Source: an uncultured Bacteroides sp. | GTDB taxonomy: Bacteria > Bacteroidota > Bacteroidia > Bacteroidales > Bacteroidaceae | Assembly (NCBI GenBank): GCA_945965395.1 | Contig: CAMFND010000084.1 | Location: 1 to 42,273 of the forward strand | Direction: 5' to 3' | DNA: 42,273 bases | Shown: piece by piece, positions 7,819 to 17,067 of the stretch | Numbering within the stretch: the stretch's first letter is position 1 | How the letters are laid out: each line of letters begins with the position of its first letter | The notes under the pieces: generated by a model | What the model saw: the letters and a program-made list of their open reading frames with translations, nothing else | Databases searched by the model: none | Told to the model about the DNA's origin: nothing | Program-made: the position numbers and the translations under genes

Positions 7819-7869
7819 TTCACATAAATACTTATCAACGAATATAAAACCTATAAATGCAAGAAATAT

Positions 7870-8430
7870 ATGGCAGATTCTAAAACAATTATCAGCGAAG
7901 CTGAAGAGAAAATGGATATGGCAGTCATGTATCTGGATGAGTCACTGGCTCACATCCGTGCCGGAAAGGCTGACGTACGTTTGTTGGACGGTATCCGCGT
8001 AGATTCTTACGGAAGCATGGTGCCCATCAACAATGTAGCGGCAGTAACTACTCCTGATGCGCGCAGCATCGCCATCAAGCCGTGGGACAAGAGCATGTTT
8101 CGCGTAATTGAAAAGGCTATCATCGACTCTGAACTGGGTATCATGCCGGAAAACAACGGTGAAATCATCCGTATCGGTATCCCGCCGTTGACAGAGGAAC
8201 GCCGTAAACAGTTAAGCAAGCAGTGCAAGGGTGAAGGTGAAACTGCAAAAGTAAGTGTGCGCAACGCACGCCGCGACGCCATCGACGCTCTGAAAAAGGC
8301 TGTGAAAGATGGTATGCCGGAAGATGAGCAGAAGAACTCGGAAGCCAAACTGCAAAAAGTACACGACAAGTACATCAAGCAGATTGACGACATGCTGGCT
8401 GCCAAGGACAAAGAAATCATGACAGTATAA
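7870..8430 (+). CDS. frr: Ribosome recycling factor
   Basis: Works with EF-G to split post-termination ribosomes. The 186-residue length is standard. Family hallmarks are present: the start region [20 protein letters not shown], the [20 protein letters not shown] segment, [17 protein letters not shown], and the RNARRDAID helix near residue 133. The C-terminus forms the long charged helix typical of the three-helix bundle. It is followed immediately by a terminator that carries the rsgA promoter elements. Confidence 0.97.
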   Translation: MADSKTIISEAEEKMDMAVMYLDESLAHIRAGKADVRLLDGIRVDSYGSMVPINNVAAVTTPDARSIAIKPWDKSMFRVIEKAIIDSELGIMPENNGEIIRIGIPPLTEERRKQLSKQCKGEGETAKVSVRNARRDAIDALKKAVKDGMPEDEQKNSEAKLQKVHDKYIKQIDDMLAAKDKEIMTV

Positions 8431-8447
8431 TCTTATTCACCATACAC

Positions 8448-8488
8448 GAGGAGAGAAGAGTCCTTATGGTCTCTTCCCTCCTCTTTTT
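8448..8488 (+). terminator. Intrinsic terminator after frr
   Basis: Arms at 8448-8460 (GAGGAGAGAAGAG) and 8471-8483 (CTCTTCCCTCCTC) pair over 13 positions with one mismatch around a 10-nt loop, then TTTTT. The loop and T-run overlap the predicted rsgA promoter. Confidence 0.75.
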
Positions 8489-8495
8489 AATTTTG
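8465..8495 (+). promoter_or_regulatory. Promoter for rsgA inside the frr terminator
   Basis: TATG at 8465-8468 (one mismatch to TTTG), a 19-nt spacer and TAATTTTG at 8488-8495 (exact -7 match). The -33 lies in the hairpin loop and the -7 begins in the T-run. Start would be near 8502, only about 6 nt before the proposed TTG start of rsgA. Confidence 0.5.
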
Positions 8496-8507
8496 CACAT
8501 ATTCATT

Positions 8508-9443
8508 TTGGAAAAAGGTCTGGTCATTAAAAATACGGGAAGCTGGTACCTGGTCAAGACGGACGAGGGAAAGCTGATTGAATGTAAGATAAAAGGAAAT
8601 TTCCGCCTGAAAGGAATACGCAGCACGAACCCCATTGCGGTGGGCGACCGTGTACAAATCAATGTCAATGCGGAGGGAACCGCATTCATTACAGAAATTG
8701 AAGACCGGAAAAATTACATCATCCGCCGTTCTTCCAATCTTTCCAAACAGTCACACATCATTGCAGCCAATCTGGACCAGTGCATGCTGGTGGTCACAGT
8801 GAACTATCCGGAGACTTCGACAGTCTTCATCGACCGTTTTCTGGCCTCAGCAGAAGCCTATCGTGTGCCAGTCTGCCTGGTATTCAACAAGGTAGACCGC
8901 TATACGGAAGAAGAACTGCATTACCTGGATGGCTTGACAAACTTATACACGCACATCGGCTATCCATGTTACCGGATTTCCGCCTTGGACGGTACGGGAG
9001 TAGACGAAATCAAACAGGCATTAGAAGGAAAAGTAACCTTATTTTCCGGCCACTCCGGTGTGGGAAAATCCACCCTTATCAATGCCATCTTACCCGAACA
9101 GAATGTCAAGACAGGAGAAATCTCCACCGCACATAACAAAGGTATGCACACCACCACATTCTCAGAAATGTTTCCGGTGGCAGGCGACGGATACATCATT
9201 GACACACCGGGTATCAAGGGATTTGGTACGTTCGACATGAAAGACGAAGAGGTGGGACACTATTTCAAGGAAATCTTTGAATTCTCTGCCCAATGCAAAT
9301 ATGGCAACTGTACCCACCGCCATGAACCGGGATGTGCCGTACGGGAAGCCGTAGAAAATCACTACATCAGTGAATCAAGGTACACTTCTTACCTGAATAT
9401 CTTAGAAGATAAAGAAGAAGGGAAATACCGTTCCGCATACTAA
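8508..9443 (+). CDS. rsgA: Ribosome small subunit-dependent GTPase A
   Basis: A circularly permuted GTPase that checks late 30S maturation. I choose the TTG at 8508 ([13 protein letters not shown]), giving 311 residues, because relatives begin at this point. The frame is open to an ATG at 8466, but that codon lies within the frr terminator loop and upstream of the predicted -7 box. From the TTG start, an OB-fold spans about 3-70, G4 NKVD lies at about 127-130, the P-loop GHSGVGKST at 181-189, and G3 DTPG at 232-235. The zinc site uses C263, C268, H270 and C276. The G4-before-G1 order is the hallmark of RsgA. Confidence 0.93.
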   Translation: MEKGLVIKNTGSWYLVKTDEGKLIECKIKGNFRLKGIRSTNPIAVGDRVQINVNAEGTAFITEIEDRKNYIIRRSSNLSKQSHIIAANLDQCMLVVTVNYPETSTVFIDRFLASAEAYRVPVCLVFNKVDRYTEEELHYLDGLTNLYTHIGYPCYRISALDGTGVDEIKQALEGKVTLFSGHSGVGKSTLINAILPEQNVKTGEISTAHNKGMHTTTFSEMFPVAGDGYIIDTPGIKGFGTFDMKDEEVGHYFKEIFEFSAQCKYGNCTHRHEPGCAVREAVENHYISESRYTSYLNILEDKEEGKYRSAY

Positions 9444-9458
9444 CAGCAAATAAAACAG

Positions 9459-9505
9459 ACAGCCCCGCTCCGATAATACGTTGACATCAGAGCGGGACTG
9501 TTTTT
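9459..9505 (+). terminator. Intrinsic terminator after rsgA
   Basis: Arms ACAGCCCCGCTC (9459-9470) and GAGCGGGACTGT (9490-9501) pair over 12 positions with one non-Watson-Crick pair around a 19-nt loop, then TTTTT. It separates rsgA from the convergent efflux operon. Confidence 0.75.
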
Positions 9506-9521
9506 ATAATATAGGGTAATA

Positions 9522-10973
9522 TCAGAAACGTCCTCCTCCCAAAGAACGGTAAAGAAGGGTATGAAGCTGACAATAAGCTACATTCAAGTCGATACGTTCC
9601 AGCTCGCAATCCAGATAGCGTTCATCGGCCGACAACACGTCCAGATAACCTACAAAACCGGTACGGAACAATTCGTTCGCATTCTCAATGGAACGGCGAT
9701 GCACGCGACTTTCCTTGGCTTTCAACAATTTACGTTCGTCCATCCGTTCAGATGCCTCCAGCAAATCGGCTACTTCCTGATAAGACTTCAACGCCACCCG
9801 GTGATATTCCAGCAATGCCATACGCTGACGTGCTTTCGATTCATTCCACAAAGCCCTGATTTCATGGCGCTTGAATAAAGGAGCACTGATACCTGCTGCT
9901 AAGTCGTAGACCAAAGAGGCCGGTGAGACAAACCATTTGCCCAAATCAAAGGCATTGAATCCGGCTCCTCCCCCGATAAGCAAGGAAGGGAAGAAAGTCT
10001 TACGGGCAGCAGAAGCATCCGCCTTACAAGCCAACAGTTCCAGTTCGGCAGCTTTCACATCCGGACGGTTACACAGCAAGTGGGCCGGTATACCGGAAGC
10101 TGCGGGGAACTGCGATTCCGAAATTTCCTCAAAAGTGGAACGCTTGATTTCAAAAGGCAATTTCCCCAACAACAGAGCCAATGCACGTTCTGCTTCTGCA
10201 ATCTGCTGACGCGTGTCGAGAAGCATCTCTTCCAGCTTCAGTCCACGCGACTGGAACTGATCGACTGACAAACGGGAAACTTCTCCTTCCTTCATCAGTT
10301 CATTGGTCAGTTCATAAGCTTCCTGCGCCTTCTGGATTTCTTCTTTCAGAATGACGCATTTCTTGTCCAGTCCCACCAAATGATAATACTGTGAGGCCAC
10401 TTCGGAAACCAACATGGCTTGTGCCAAGCGTGCAGCCTCCACCGAGTTCATCCAGCGAAGCGCTGCTGCACGTTTTTTATCTGTCAGTTTTCCCCATACA
10501 TCGGCTTCCCATTGAAAGCTTACGCCCAAATTCAGGTTTTTATAAGGATCAGGAATATGCTTATCCTTTGCCAAATCGGGGGTATTGGTCGTACTGTTTC
10601 CTACCCCATCCATGGTGTATTCACCAAAACGCTGTACACCGGCACTCAAGCCTAAAGATACTTCAGGCAGCAAAGCTCCCCGGCCCACCCGTAATTGTTC
10701 ACGGGCAAGTGATACCCTCTCCAAGGTTTGCAGAAAACTGTGGTTTCTTACCAGTGCCGTATCGATATACGCTTTTAAATAGGTATCCGGAAAGAATTCT
10801 TTCCATGACAAGTTGGCTATACTCAACGTGTCCGAGGTTCCCCCGACAAAAGTCTCGGGCAGAGCCACCTTCTCTTCCGAAAGGAGAGAAGGTGACTTAC
10901 AGCCACTCGACAACAGTATAACAACGGCAATTGCGATATAATTTCGTAAACTATTAGTCTTCATCTTCATCAT
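9522..10973 (-). CDS. RND efflux outer membrane factor, lipoprotein (TolC/OprM family)
   Basis: Forms the outer-membrane and periplasmic exit duct of the left-hand RND pump. The 483-residue protein has a lipoprotein signal ending LLSSGC with Cys25 as the lipid-anchored residue, then two OEP-type repeats with long coiled-coil helices. This is the NodT/OprM type of efflux lipoprotein. Its first codons overlap the end of the permease gene by up to 20 nt; three in-frame ATGs (10973, 10970, 10964) are possible starts. Third gene of the adaptor-permease-OMF operon. Confidence 0.93.
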   Translation of the reverse strand: MMKMKTNSLRNYIAIAVVILLSSGCKSPSLLSEEKVALPETFVGGTSDTLSIANLSWKEFFPDTYLKAYIDTALVRNHSFLQTLERVSLAREQLRVGRGALLPEVSLGLSAGVQRFGEYTMDGVGNSTTNTPDLAKDKHIPDPYKNLNLGVSFQWEADVWGKLTDKKRAAALRWMNSVEAARLAQAMLVSEVASQYYHLVGLDKKCVILKEEIQKAQEAYELTNELMKEGEVSRLSVDQFQSRGLKLEEMLLDTRQQIAEAERALALLLGKLPFEIKRSTFEEISESQFPAASGIPAHLLCNRPDVKAAELELLACKADASAARKTFFPSLLIGGGAGFNAFDLGKWFVSPASLVYDLAAGISAPLFKRHEIRALWNESKARQRMALLEYHRVALKSYQEVADLLEASERMDERKLLKAKESRVHRRSIENANELFRTGFVGYLDVLSADERYLDCELERIDLNVAYCQLHTLLYRSLGGGRF

Positions 10974-13900
10974 ATTTTTTATCGGTCTTTAAACGAGACG
11001 ACCAAGTTTCAAACAAGATATACAAACCGGGGACTAGGAAGATTCCTACAAAGGTTCCAATAAACATACCTCCGGCAGCGGCTGTACCGATGGAACGGTT
11101 TCCTAACGCACCTGCTCCGGTAGCCACCAGCAACGGAATCAATCCGCAGATAAAGGCAAACGAAGTCATCAAGATAGGACGCAGACGGCTTACCGCTCCC
11201 TTTACTGCCGCTTCCATAATCGAAAGTCCGCTCTGACGATATTGGTTCGCCATCTCAATAATCAAAATCGCGTTCTTACCTAACAAACCAATCAGCATGA
11301 CCAGAGCCACCTGTGCATAAATATTGTTTTCAAGTCCGGCCAGTTGCAGGAAGAAATAAGAACCGAAGATTCCTGCAGGCAACGAAAGGATGACAGGGAA
11401 AGGCAACAGCAGACTTTCGTACTGTGCCGCCAACAGCAAGAACACGAACAACAGACAGATTCCGAAAATCAATATGGTCTGTCCGCCCGAATCCTTTTCC
11501 TCACGGGTAATACCCGACCATTCCACATCGTAACCACGAGGAAGCACTTCCTTGCTGATTTCTTCTACGGCCTGTATCACCTCTCCCGAACTGACCCCTC
11601 CTTCTCCTTCACCTGTAATCAAAGCAGAAGTAAACATGTTGTAACGGGTAATCTGGCTGGGGCCGAACACACGGTCCATGGTCATGAAGTTTGAATAAGG
11701 TACCACATTACCGTCGTTGTTCTTCGCATACAGGCGATACAAATCCTCCGGATTCATACGATACTCCGGTGAAGCCTGAATCATCACCTTATACATCTGT
11801 CCGAAACGGATAAAGTTGGACGAATAGAAACTTCCGATATACGCCTGAAGTGTTTCCATGGCCTTATCCAAGTCTACACCTAACTTGGCAGCTTTTGCCA
11901 AATCCACTTTCAACAAATACTGCGGGAAGTTCGGATTAAAACCAGACGTAACTCCCTGAAGACGCGGGTCGGCATTCAACTTCTCGACCAATGTATTGGC
12001 CACTTCCGCAAAATCATGGAAATCGCCTGCCGTCTTGTCCTGCAAACGAAGCTCAAACCCACTGGCATTACCGAAACCGGGTACGGAAGGTGGCAAGAAG
12101 AACTGTATGTCGGCGTCTTTGATATGAGAAGTACGCTCCTTATACAGCTGCATCAGTTCCTCTACTCCCTTATCACGCTCATTCCAAGCTTTCAGGTTGA
12201 TCATACCCATGCCGTAGCTGGCTCCTTCTGTCTCCGTCATCAAACTGTAGCCGGCCAGTGTAGAGATGCTTTCAATCTCGTCAAAAGGCAGCAAGGCAGC
12301 CTGAATCTGATTCAACACCTTTTCGCTTCGCTCCACCGTCGCTCCCGGAGGAGCATCCACGTTTACATAAATCATACTCTGGTCTTCATTCGGAATAAAT
12401 CCGGTAGGAAGCACTAAATTGATGCCATACGTAGCCAGAAAGAACAACAGTAACGTAACGTAAGTAAAAGATTTCCGTCCTAAATACTTGTGCAATCCTA
12501 ACTGATAGCTGCGTTCAAAGCGGTCGTAACGGCGGTTAAACACCACAAAGAACTTGCGGAGCCAGGTAGCTTTCTTGCGTCCGTGACCTGCCGGTCGGAG
12601 CAGCAAGGCACAAAGTGCAGGCGAAAGCGTAAGCGCATTGATACCCGAAATCACGATAGCCACAGCCAGGGTCAAAGAGAACTGACGGTAGAAAATACCC
12701 ACCGTACCTTCCATGAAGCCCACCGGCACGAATACCGCCGACATGACCAACGTAATGGCAATGATGGCTCCACCAATCTCTTTAATAGCGGCTACAGATG
12801 CCTTATAAGGGCTCAACTTTTCTTCGTGCATCTTGACATGGACAGCCTCGACCACCACAATCGCATTATCGACCACAATACCGATGGCCAGTACCAGTGC
12901 AAACAAGGTCAGCATGTTAATGGAGAAACCTAACATCTGCATGAAGAAGAAGGTTCCAATCAAGGAAACCGGTACGGCAATGGCCGGAATGAGTGTAGAA
13001 CGTAAATCCTGCAAGAAAAGATACACTACGACAAATACTAACAAGAAAGCCTCCAACAAGGTCTTCAACACAGAAGTAATGGAAGCGTCCAGAAAGCGGG
13101 ATACGTCGTATGCAATGTTATAGTCCATGCCGGGAGCAAAACTGCTCTCCTTGATTTCCTCCATGCGCTGCTTGATGTTTTCAATGACTTCACGCGCATT
13201 GGACCCCGGGCGCTGCTTAATCATAATAGAGGCAGAAGGACGCCCGTCGGTCATGGACACCATGTTATAGTCTTCTGAGTCAAACTCGATGGTAGCCACA
13301 TCTCTCAGACGGAGCAAAGAACCGTCGGGGAGAGCCTTGAGCACAATCTCCCCGTACTCTTCGGGGGTACTGAACTTTCCGGTGTACTGCAATACGTACT
13401 GCAACTGCTGAGGCAATTTATCGGAACTGATACCTGTCTTTCCGGGAGCCGCCTCAATGTTCTGCCGACGGATAGCATCCGTCACATCCTGGGGCACCAG
13501 GTTATAGGCCGCCATACGAGCTGGATTCAACCATACACGCATGGCATAGTCACGGCTTCCCATGATTTCTACCAGCCCCACTCCGTCAATACGTTTCAAC
13601 TCACGAAGCACATTGATGTCGGCAAAGTTATACACAAACTTCTCCGTATGCGTGGTATCTGTGCTGAACACATTCAAGTACATCAACATACTGTTCACTT
13701 CTTTCTCTGTCACCACGCCGGCACGGATTACCTCTTCGGGCAACTCATCCAGTACGGTGGTCACGCGGTTCTGCACGTTTACTGCAGCTACATCCGGGTC
13801 GGTTCCAACCTTAAAATAAACGGTTGTGAGCGACATACCGTCATTCGTACATACCGTGGTCATATAGGTCATACCCGGCACACCATTGATGGCACGTTCC

Positions 13901-14094
13901 AGCGGAGTAGCTACCGTCTTCGCCATCACATCGGCACTGGCTCCTGTATAACGGGTCGTCACCGTTACCGAAGGAGGCACGATATCTGGGAACTGCGTAA
14001 TAGGCAACGATACCAATGCCAGTCCTCCCAAACAAACGATGATGACGGAGATAACAGCCGAAAGAATCGGGCGACGAATAAATAACTTAAACAT
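10954..14094 (-). CDS. HAE1-family RND efflux permease (AcrB-like)
   Basis: The inner-membrane drug/proton antiporter of the left-hand pump: 1046 residues, about 12 membrane spans and two large periplasmic loops. It starts MFKLFIRRPILSAVISV, as is usual for HAE1. Numbering runs close to AcrB: transmembrane helix 4 reads GIVVDNAIVV, with D409 intact but N410 where AcrB has the second relay Asp (D408). Lys940 in GLLGKNAIL is at the same number as AcrB Lys940. The Asn may be a subfamily trait rather than a defect. It lies 6 nt after the adaptor gene and overlaps the OMF gene. Confidence 0.95.
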   Translation of the reverse strand: MFKLFIRRPILSAVISVIIVCLGGLALVSLPITQFPDIVPPSVTVTTRYTGASADVMAKTVATPLERAINGVPGMTYMTTVCTNDGMSLTTVYFKVGTDPDVAAVNVQNRVTTVLDELPEEVIRAGVVTEKEVNSMLMYLNVFSTDTTHTEKFVYNFADINVLRELKRIDGVGLVEIMGSRDYAMRVWLNPARMAAYNLVPQDVTDAIRRQNIEAAPGKTGISSDKLPQQLQYVLQYTGKFSTPEEYGEIVLKALPDGSLLRLRDVATIEFDSEDYNMVSMTDGRPSASIMIKQRPGSNAREVIENIKQRMEEIKESSFAPGMDYNIAYDVSRFLDASITSVLKTLLEAFLLVFVVVYLFLQDLRSTLIPAIAVPVSLIGTFFFMQMLGFSINMLTLFALVLAIGIVVDNAIVVVEAVHVKMHEEKLSPYKASVAAIKEIGGAIIAITLVMSAVFVPVGFMEGTVGIFYRQFSLTLAVAIVISGINALTLSPALCALLLRPAGHGRKKATWLRKFFVVFNRRYDRFERSYQLGLHKYLGRKSFTYVTLLLFFLATYGINLVLPTGFIPNEDQSMIYVNVDAPPGATVERSEKVLNQIQAALLPFDEIESISTLAGYSLMTETEGASYGMGMINLKAWNERDKGVEELMQLYKERTSHIKDADIQFFLPPSVPGFGNASGFELRLQDKTAGDFHDFAEVANTLVEKLNADPRLQGVTSGFNPNFPQYLLKVDLAKAAKLGVDLDKAMETLQAYIGSFYSSNFIRFGQMYKVMIQASPEYRMNPEDLYRLYAKNNDGNVVPYSNFMTMDRVFGPSQITRYNMFTSALITGEGEGGVSSGEVIQAVEEISKEVLPRGYDVEWSGITREEKDSGGQTILIFGICLLFVFLLLAAQYESLLLPFPVILSLPAGIFGSYFFLQLAGLENNIYAQVALVMLIGLLGKNAILIIEMANQYRQSGLSIMEAAVKGAVSRLRPILMTSFAFICGLIPLLVATGAGALGNRSIGTAAAGGMFIGTFVGIFLVPGLYILFETWSSRLKTDKKYDEDED

Positions 14095-14100
14095 AGGCCC

Positions 14101-15249
14101 TTATCTTTGCAACATGTTCAACTTCAATTCCTTTCTCACATCTTCAAACGGAATGGTATCTGCCTTAATCTGCATACCGTCCTTCACCAACTGTACGCCC
14201 TCGTACACAATTGTCGTACCCGCCGGAAAATCCTGCGTTACATAATAGTTCTGGAAACGCTCAATCGGATTAAAGCTGCGCACCTCTACCTTTCCTTCTT
14301 CATTAAACAAATACACATACGTAAAGTCCTGAATTTCAAAGGTTGATTTCTGAGGAATCATGTACACATCCTCCATGTGAGTCATCATACGCACCTTTCC
14401 GGTTACTCCATGCTTCAACAGTCCGTCAGGATTCGGGAAGCGTACACGGAATGCGATAGAACCGGTTCCCCGTTCAAAGTCCCCTTCCACAGTTTCCTGC
14501 TTTCCTTTATGTGAATACACCGAACCATCCGGCAAAATCAGTTCCACGTTATCCAGCTGCTGCAGGTTTTCTCCGCTTAACTGCGCACGCTTCAAGCGCA
14601 AGTATTCGCTTTCATTCACCTTGTAATAAGCAAAGATTTCCGAAATATCACTCACGGTAGTCAACAGACTTTCCGGGTTCACCAGACTTCCCACTTTATA
14701 AGGTATACGGTCTACATAGCCGGTAAAAGGAGCGGTAATCGTGGTGTAACTATATTCCATCTGCGCCCGTTGCATTTCTGCACGCGCCTGCTCCACTTTC
14801 ATTCGAGCCACTTCCCGCTCACGCTTTACCTGGTCCAGACGAATCGGTGAAATAATCTGTTTGTCCACCAGACGCTGTACGCGTTCAGTTTCATAATTCG
14901 CCAATTCCAACTGGGCCTGTGTCTGCTTGTAGTTCGCTTCAGCCGCCTTAAGCACCTCCATATAATTCTCCGAATTCAGACGGAACATGGGCTGTCCTTT
15001 TTTCACCAGCTGACCTTCATCGACCAATACCTGCTGGATAAAGCCCTCTACACGAGCTTTTATTTCCACAAACTGAATCGCCTGAATATCGGCCACATAC
15101 GAACGTGGCAAGTCAATGGTAGTAGGCTGAAGTACCGTCACCGGTATGGTTTCCTTACTCTTTACTTGTTTTTCGCCTGACGACTGACAGGCAGGCAACA
15201 GTCCGGCCACACACGACCAGATTGCAACCTTGTGAAGAAAATTTTTCAT
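14101..15249 (-). CDS. RND efflux periplasmic adaptor (membrane fusion lipoprotein)
   Basis: Links the permease to the outer-membrane factor. The 382-residue protein has a lipobox LLPAC with Cys21, then a lipoyl half-motif (IKARVEGFIQQVLVDEGQLV), a coiled-coil hairpin (about 90-150) rich in Glu/Gln/Arg, a second lipoyl half (ITAPFTGYVDRIPYKVGSLV), and beta-barrel plus membrane-proximal domains. This is the AcrA/HlyD order. No clear promoter was found directly upstream; transcription may start before the small membrane protein gene at 15737 and run through. Confidence 0.93.
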   Translation of the reverse strand: MKNFLHKVAIWSCVAGLLPACQSSGEKQVKSKETIPVTVLQPTTIDLPRSYVADIQAIQFVEIKARVEGFIQQVLVDEGQLVKKGQPMFRLNSENYMEVLKAAEANYKQTQAQLELANYETERVQRLVDKQIISPIRLDQVKREREVARMKVEQARAEMQRAQMEYSYTTITAPFTGYVDRIPYKVGSLVNPESLLTTVSDISEIFAYYKVNESEYLRLKRAQLSGENLQQLDNVELILPDGSVYSHKGKQETVEGDFERGTGSIAFRVRFPNPDGLLKHGVTGKVRMMTHMEDVYMIPQKSTFEIQDFTYVYLFNEEGKVEVRSFNPIERFQNYYVTQDFPAGTTIVYEGVQLVKDGMQIKADTIPFEDVRKELKLNMLQR

Positions 15250-15305
15250 AAGATGACAAAATAAAGATTACTATGTTATTTGATTTTTAAAAACAAGAAT
15301 AACCC

Positions 15306-15360
15306 TCCGGTCTGGCATACACCGGACCGGAACACGCTTTTTTCACGCAATGCGCGAAAA
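15306..15360 (-). promoter_or_regulatory. Two hairpins between the small ORF and the RND operon
   Basis: TCCGGT (15306-15311) pairs with ACCGGA (15321-15326). A second hairpin has arms TTTTC-x-CGC (15340-15348) and GCG-x-GAAAA (15352-15360), where x pairs only in the minus-strand RNA as G.U. Neither is directly followed by a T-run in the minus sense, so they look like attenuation or processing structures rather than simple terminators. Confidence 0.4.
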
Positions 15361-15362
15361 GA

Positions 15363-15737
15363 CTAAATCAATAAGGTACAAAAAGTCACGTACGGGCGTA
15401 CAGAAAATACGCGTAAGGATACAGTACGGACTATTACAGAAATATCAGCAATAAAGTTTCGAAAGCAAATGAAAAATAAAGGAAGCGAACCTAATACAAA
15501 CCACCAGAAAAAAGAACGTACAGAGGTTTTTGAATAAGATAAATCTTCCCACTCAAGGACATTCACATCTTCTTCCTGAAAAGTATCAGCAGCAGAAGGT
15601 ATCGTCATTTCATCCTGTATATCAACCTGACATGCACTGATTACCTCATACGCATACGCATCCAAATGTATGAGTAACAACATCATCATACATAAGGCAC
15701 GGAAAAGCTTATTTTTTCTGACAACATGAGATAACAT
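15363..15737 (-). CDS. Small hypothetical membrane protein upstream of RND operon
   Basis: No family recognised. From ATG 15737 the product has 124 residues: a basic N-terminus, a hydrophobic signal-like helix (about 11-28, ending DAYAYEV), an acidic extracytoplasmic stretch (about 30-65), then a transmembrane segment (FFWWFVLGSLPLFFICF) and a C-terminus with little charge. The frame opens at 15752, but that codon is only 9 nt from the -7 box, so 15737 is more likely. An exact -7 box upstream supports transcription. Length and codon pattern are modest support; it could be a leader or accessory subunit for the pump that follows. Confidence 0.55.
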   Translation of the reverse strand: MLSHVVRKNKLFRALCMMMLLLIHLDAYAYEVISACQVDIQDEMTIPSAADTFQEEDVNVLEWEDLSYSKTSVRSFFWWFVLGSLPLFFICFRNFIADISVIVRTVSLRVFSVRPYVTFCTLLI

Positions 15738-15760
15738 AGTATAAATACACAATCGGTATG

Positions 15761-15768
15761 CAAAGATA
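15761..15768 (-). promoter_or_regulatory. -7 box upstream of small membrane protein
   Basis: The minus strand reads TATCTTTG, an exact TAnnTTTG match. The -33 region is a T-rich run without a clear TTTG. It may drive the small ORF and the RND operon 14101-9522. Confidence 0.5.
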
Positions 15769-15877
15769 GTAGTACGATAACTAATATAAAAAAGCCTTTC
15801 TCAGTTTTCCATAAAATTAACAACCTAAGCCTCTCTTTTTCACAAATTCCCCTCTGATAATTATGATTTCACTTCCC

Positions 15878-15893
15878 TAAAAGGGCTCTTTTA
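15878..15893. repeat. Inverted repeat in the divergent RND intergenic region
   Basis: TAAAAG (15878-15883), a GGCT spacer, then CTTTTA (15888-15893). A short palindrome between the two RND promoters; a possible operator, but chance is not excluded in AT-rich DNA. Confidence 0.3.
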
Positions 15894-15913
15894 ACTATAA
15901 AAAATATAAAAAA

Positions 15914-15945
15914 CATGGTATTCTTTCAATAAATCAATATGTTTG
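15914..15945 (+). promoter_or_regulatory. Promoter for the right-hand RND operon
   Basis: TATGTTTG at 15938-15945 exactly matches TAnnTTTG. CATG at 15914-15917 is a weak -33 with a 20-nt spacer. It leaves a leader of about 28 nt before the adaptor ATG at 15980. Confidence 0.5.
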
Positions 15946-15979
15946 CCAAATAATTATTTAACCAGACTCTAATAAACAC

Positions 15980-17056
15980 ATGGACAAACGAATTAAATGG
16001 GGAATTATCGTTTTGGTAGGTGCAGGGCTGACCGCCTTGGGCATTCATACATTTACTCCCGGAGAGAACAAGGAACTGGCTGCTGCCGAGAAGAAATCGC
16101 CAGTCGACAAAAATAAGGCGCTGAATGTAAATGCGAAGATTATCAAGCCTCATCTGCTTACGGACCAGCTGTTCGTAAGCGGGAAGCTGATGCCGGACGA
16201 AGAGGTAGACCTGTCATTTGAAACCTCCGGAAAAATTACCAGCATCGAGTTTACGGAAGGTAGTTTCGTATCAAAGGGACAGTTGCTGGCTAAGGTGAAC
16301 GACAGCCAGTTACAGGCTCAGTTGAAACGCCTGGAAGCCCAAATGCCGTTGGCTGAAGACCGCGTGTTCCGCCAGAATGCCCTGCTGCAACGCGATGCGG
16401 TTAGTAAGGAAGCCTACGAACAGGTAAAAACGGAACTGGCTACCCTCAATGCCGACATCGAAAACGTAAAGGCCAATATTGCCATGACGGAACTCCGCGC
16501 CCCATTCGACGGCATCATCGGATTGCGACAGGTCAGCTTGGGAGCCTATGCCTCTCCTACTACGGTTATCGCCAAACTGACTAAAATCACTCCGTTGAAA
16601 GTAGAGTTTGCCGTACCGGAACGTTATGCCCGACAAATTCAGAAAGGTACCAACCTGACCTTTAAAATTGAAGGCCGGCTGGAAACCTTCAATTCGCAAG
16701 TATATGCCACTGAATCGCGCATCAACGAGGAAACACATACCCTGACCGTACGTGCCCTCTATCCGAACCGGAACGGAGAATTGCTCCCCGGACGTTATGC
16801 GGACATCGCGCTGAAACAACAGGAAATTCAAGATGCCATTGCCATCCCCTCGGAAGCCATCGTGCCGGAAATGGGTAAGAACAAGGTATTCTTGTACCGT
16901 TCGGGAGTGGCAGAACCGGTAGATGTAGAGATAGGTATCCGCACGGAAGCAGAAGTGCAAGTCTTGAAAGGCCTGTCTACCGGAGATACCATACTGACCT
17001 CCGGTACCCTGCAGTTACGCACCGGTATGCCGGTAATTCTTGACCAAATCAACTAA
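15980..17056 (+). CDS. RND efflux periplasmic adaptor (membrane fusion protein)
   Basis: A 358-residue adaptor anchored by an uncleaved-looking N-terminal hydrophobic segment (about 7-22, WGIIVLVGAGLTALGI) with no lipobox, unlike the left-hand adaptor. It contains the lipoyl halves (FETSGKITSIEFTEGSFV and LRAPFDGIIGLRQVSLGAYA), a short coiled-coil hairpin between them, a beta-barrel and a C-terminal domain. The shorter hairpin resembles MdtA/MexE-like adaptors of the MexH or YknX kind. It is 11 nt before the permease gene, its operon partner. Confidence 0.93.
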   Translation: MDKRIKWGIIVLVGAGLTALGIHTFTPGENKELAAAEKKSPVDKNKALNVNAKIIKPHLLTDQLFVSGKLMPDEEVDLSFETSGKITSIEFTEGSFVSKGQLLAKVNDSQLQAQLKRLEAQMPLAEDRVFRQNALLQRDAVSKEAYEQVKTELATLNADIENVKANIAMTELRAPFDGIIGLRQVSLGAYASPTTVIAKLTKITPLKVEFAVPERYARQIQKGTNLTFKIEGRLETFNSQVYATESRINEETHTLTVRALYPNRNGELLPGRYADIALKQQEIQDAIAIPSEAIVPEMGKNKVFLYRSGVAEPVDVEIGIRTEAEVQVLKGLSTGDTILTSGTLQLRTGMPVILDQIN

Positions 17057-17067
17057 CCTTCTGCCGT

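Noticed and set aside
8466..8507. ATG 8466 as rsgA start
   Set aside because: It falls in the frr terminator loop, precedes the predicted -7 box, and adds a hydrophobic stretch not seen in RsgA relatives.
15340..15360. Hairpin after the small ORF as an intrinsic terminator
   Set aside because: On the minus strand it is followed by A's, not T's, so it does not fit an intrinsic terminator in the sense direction.
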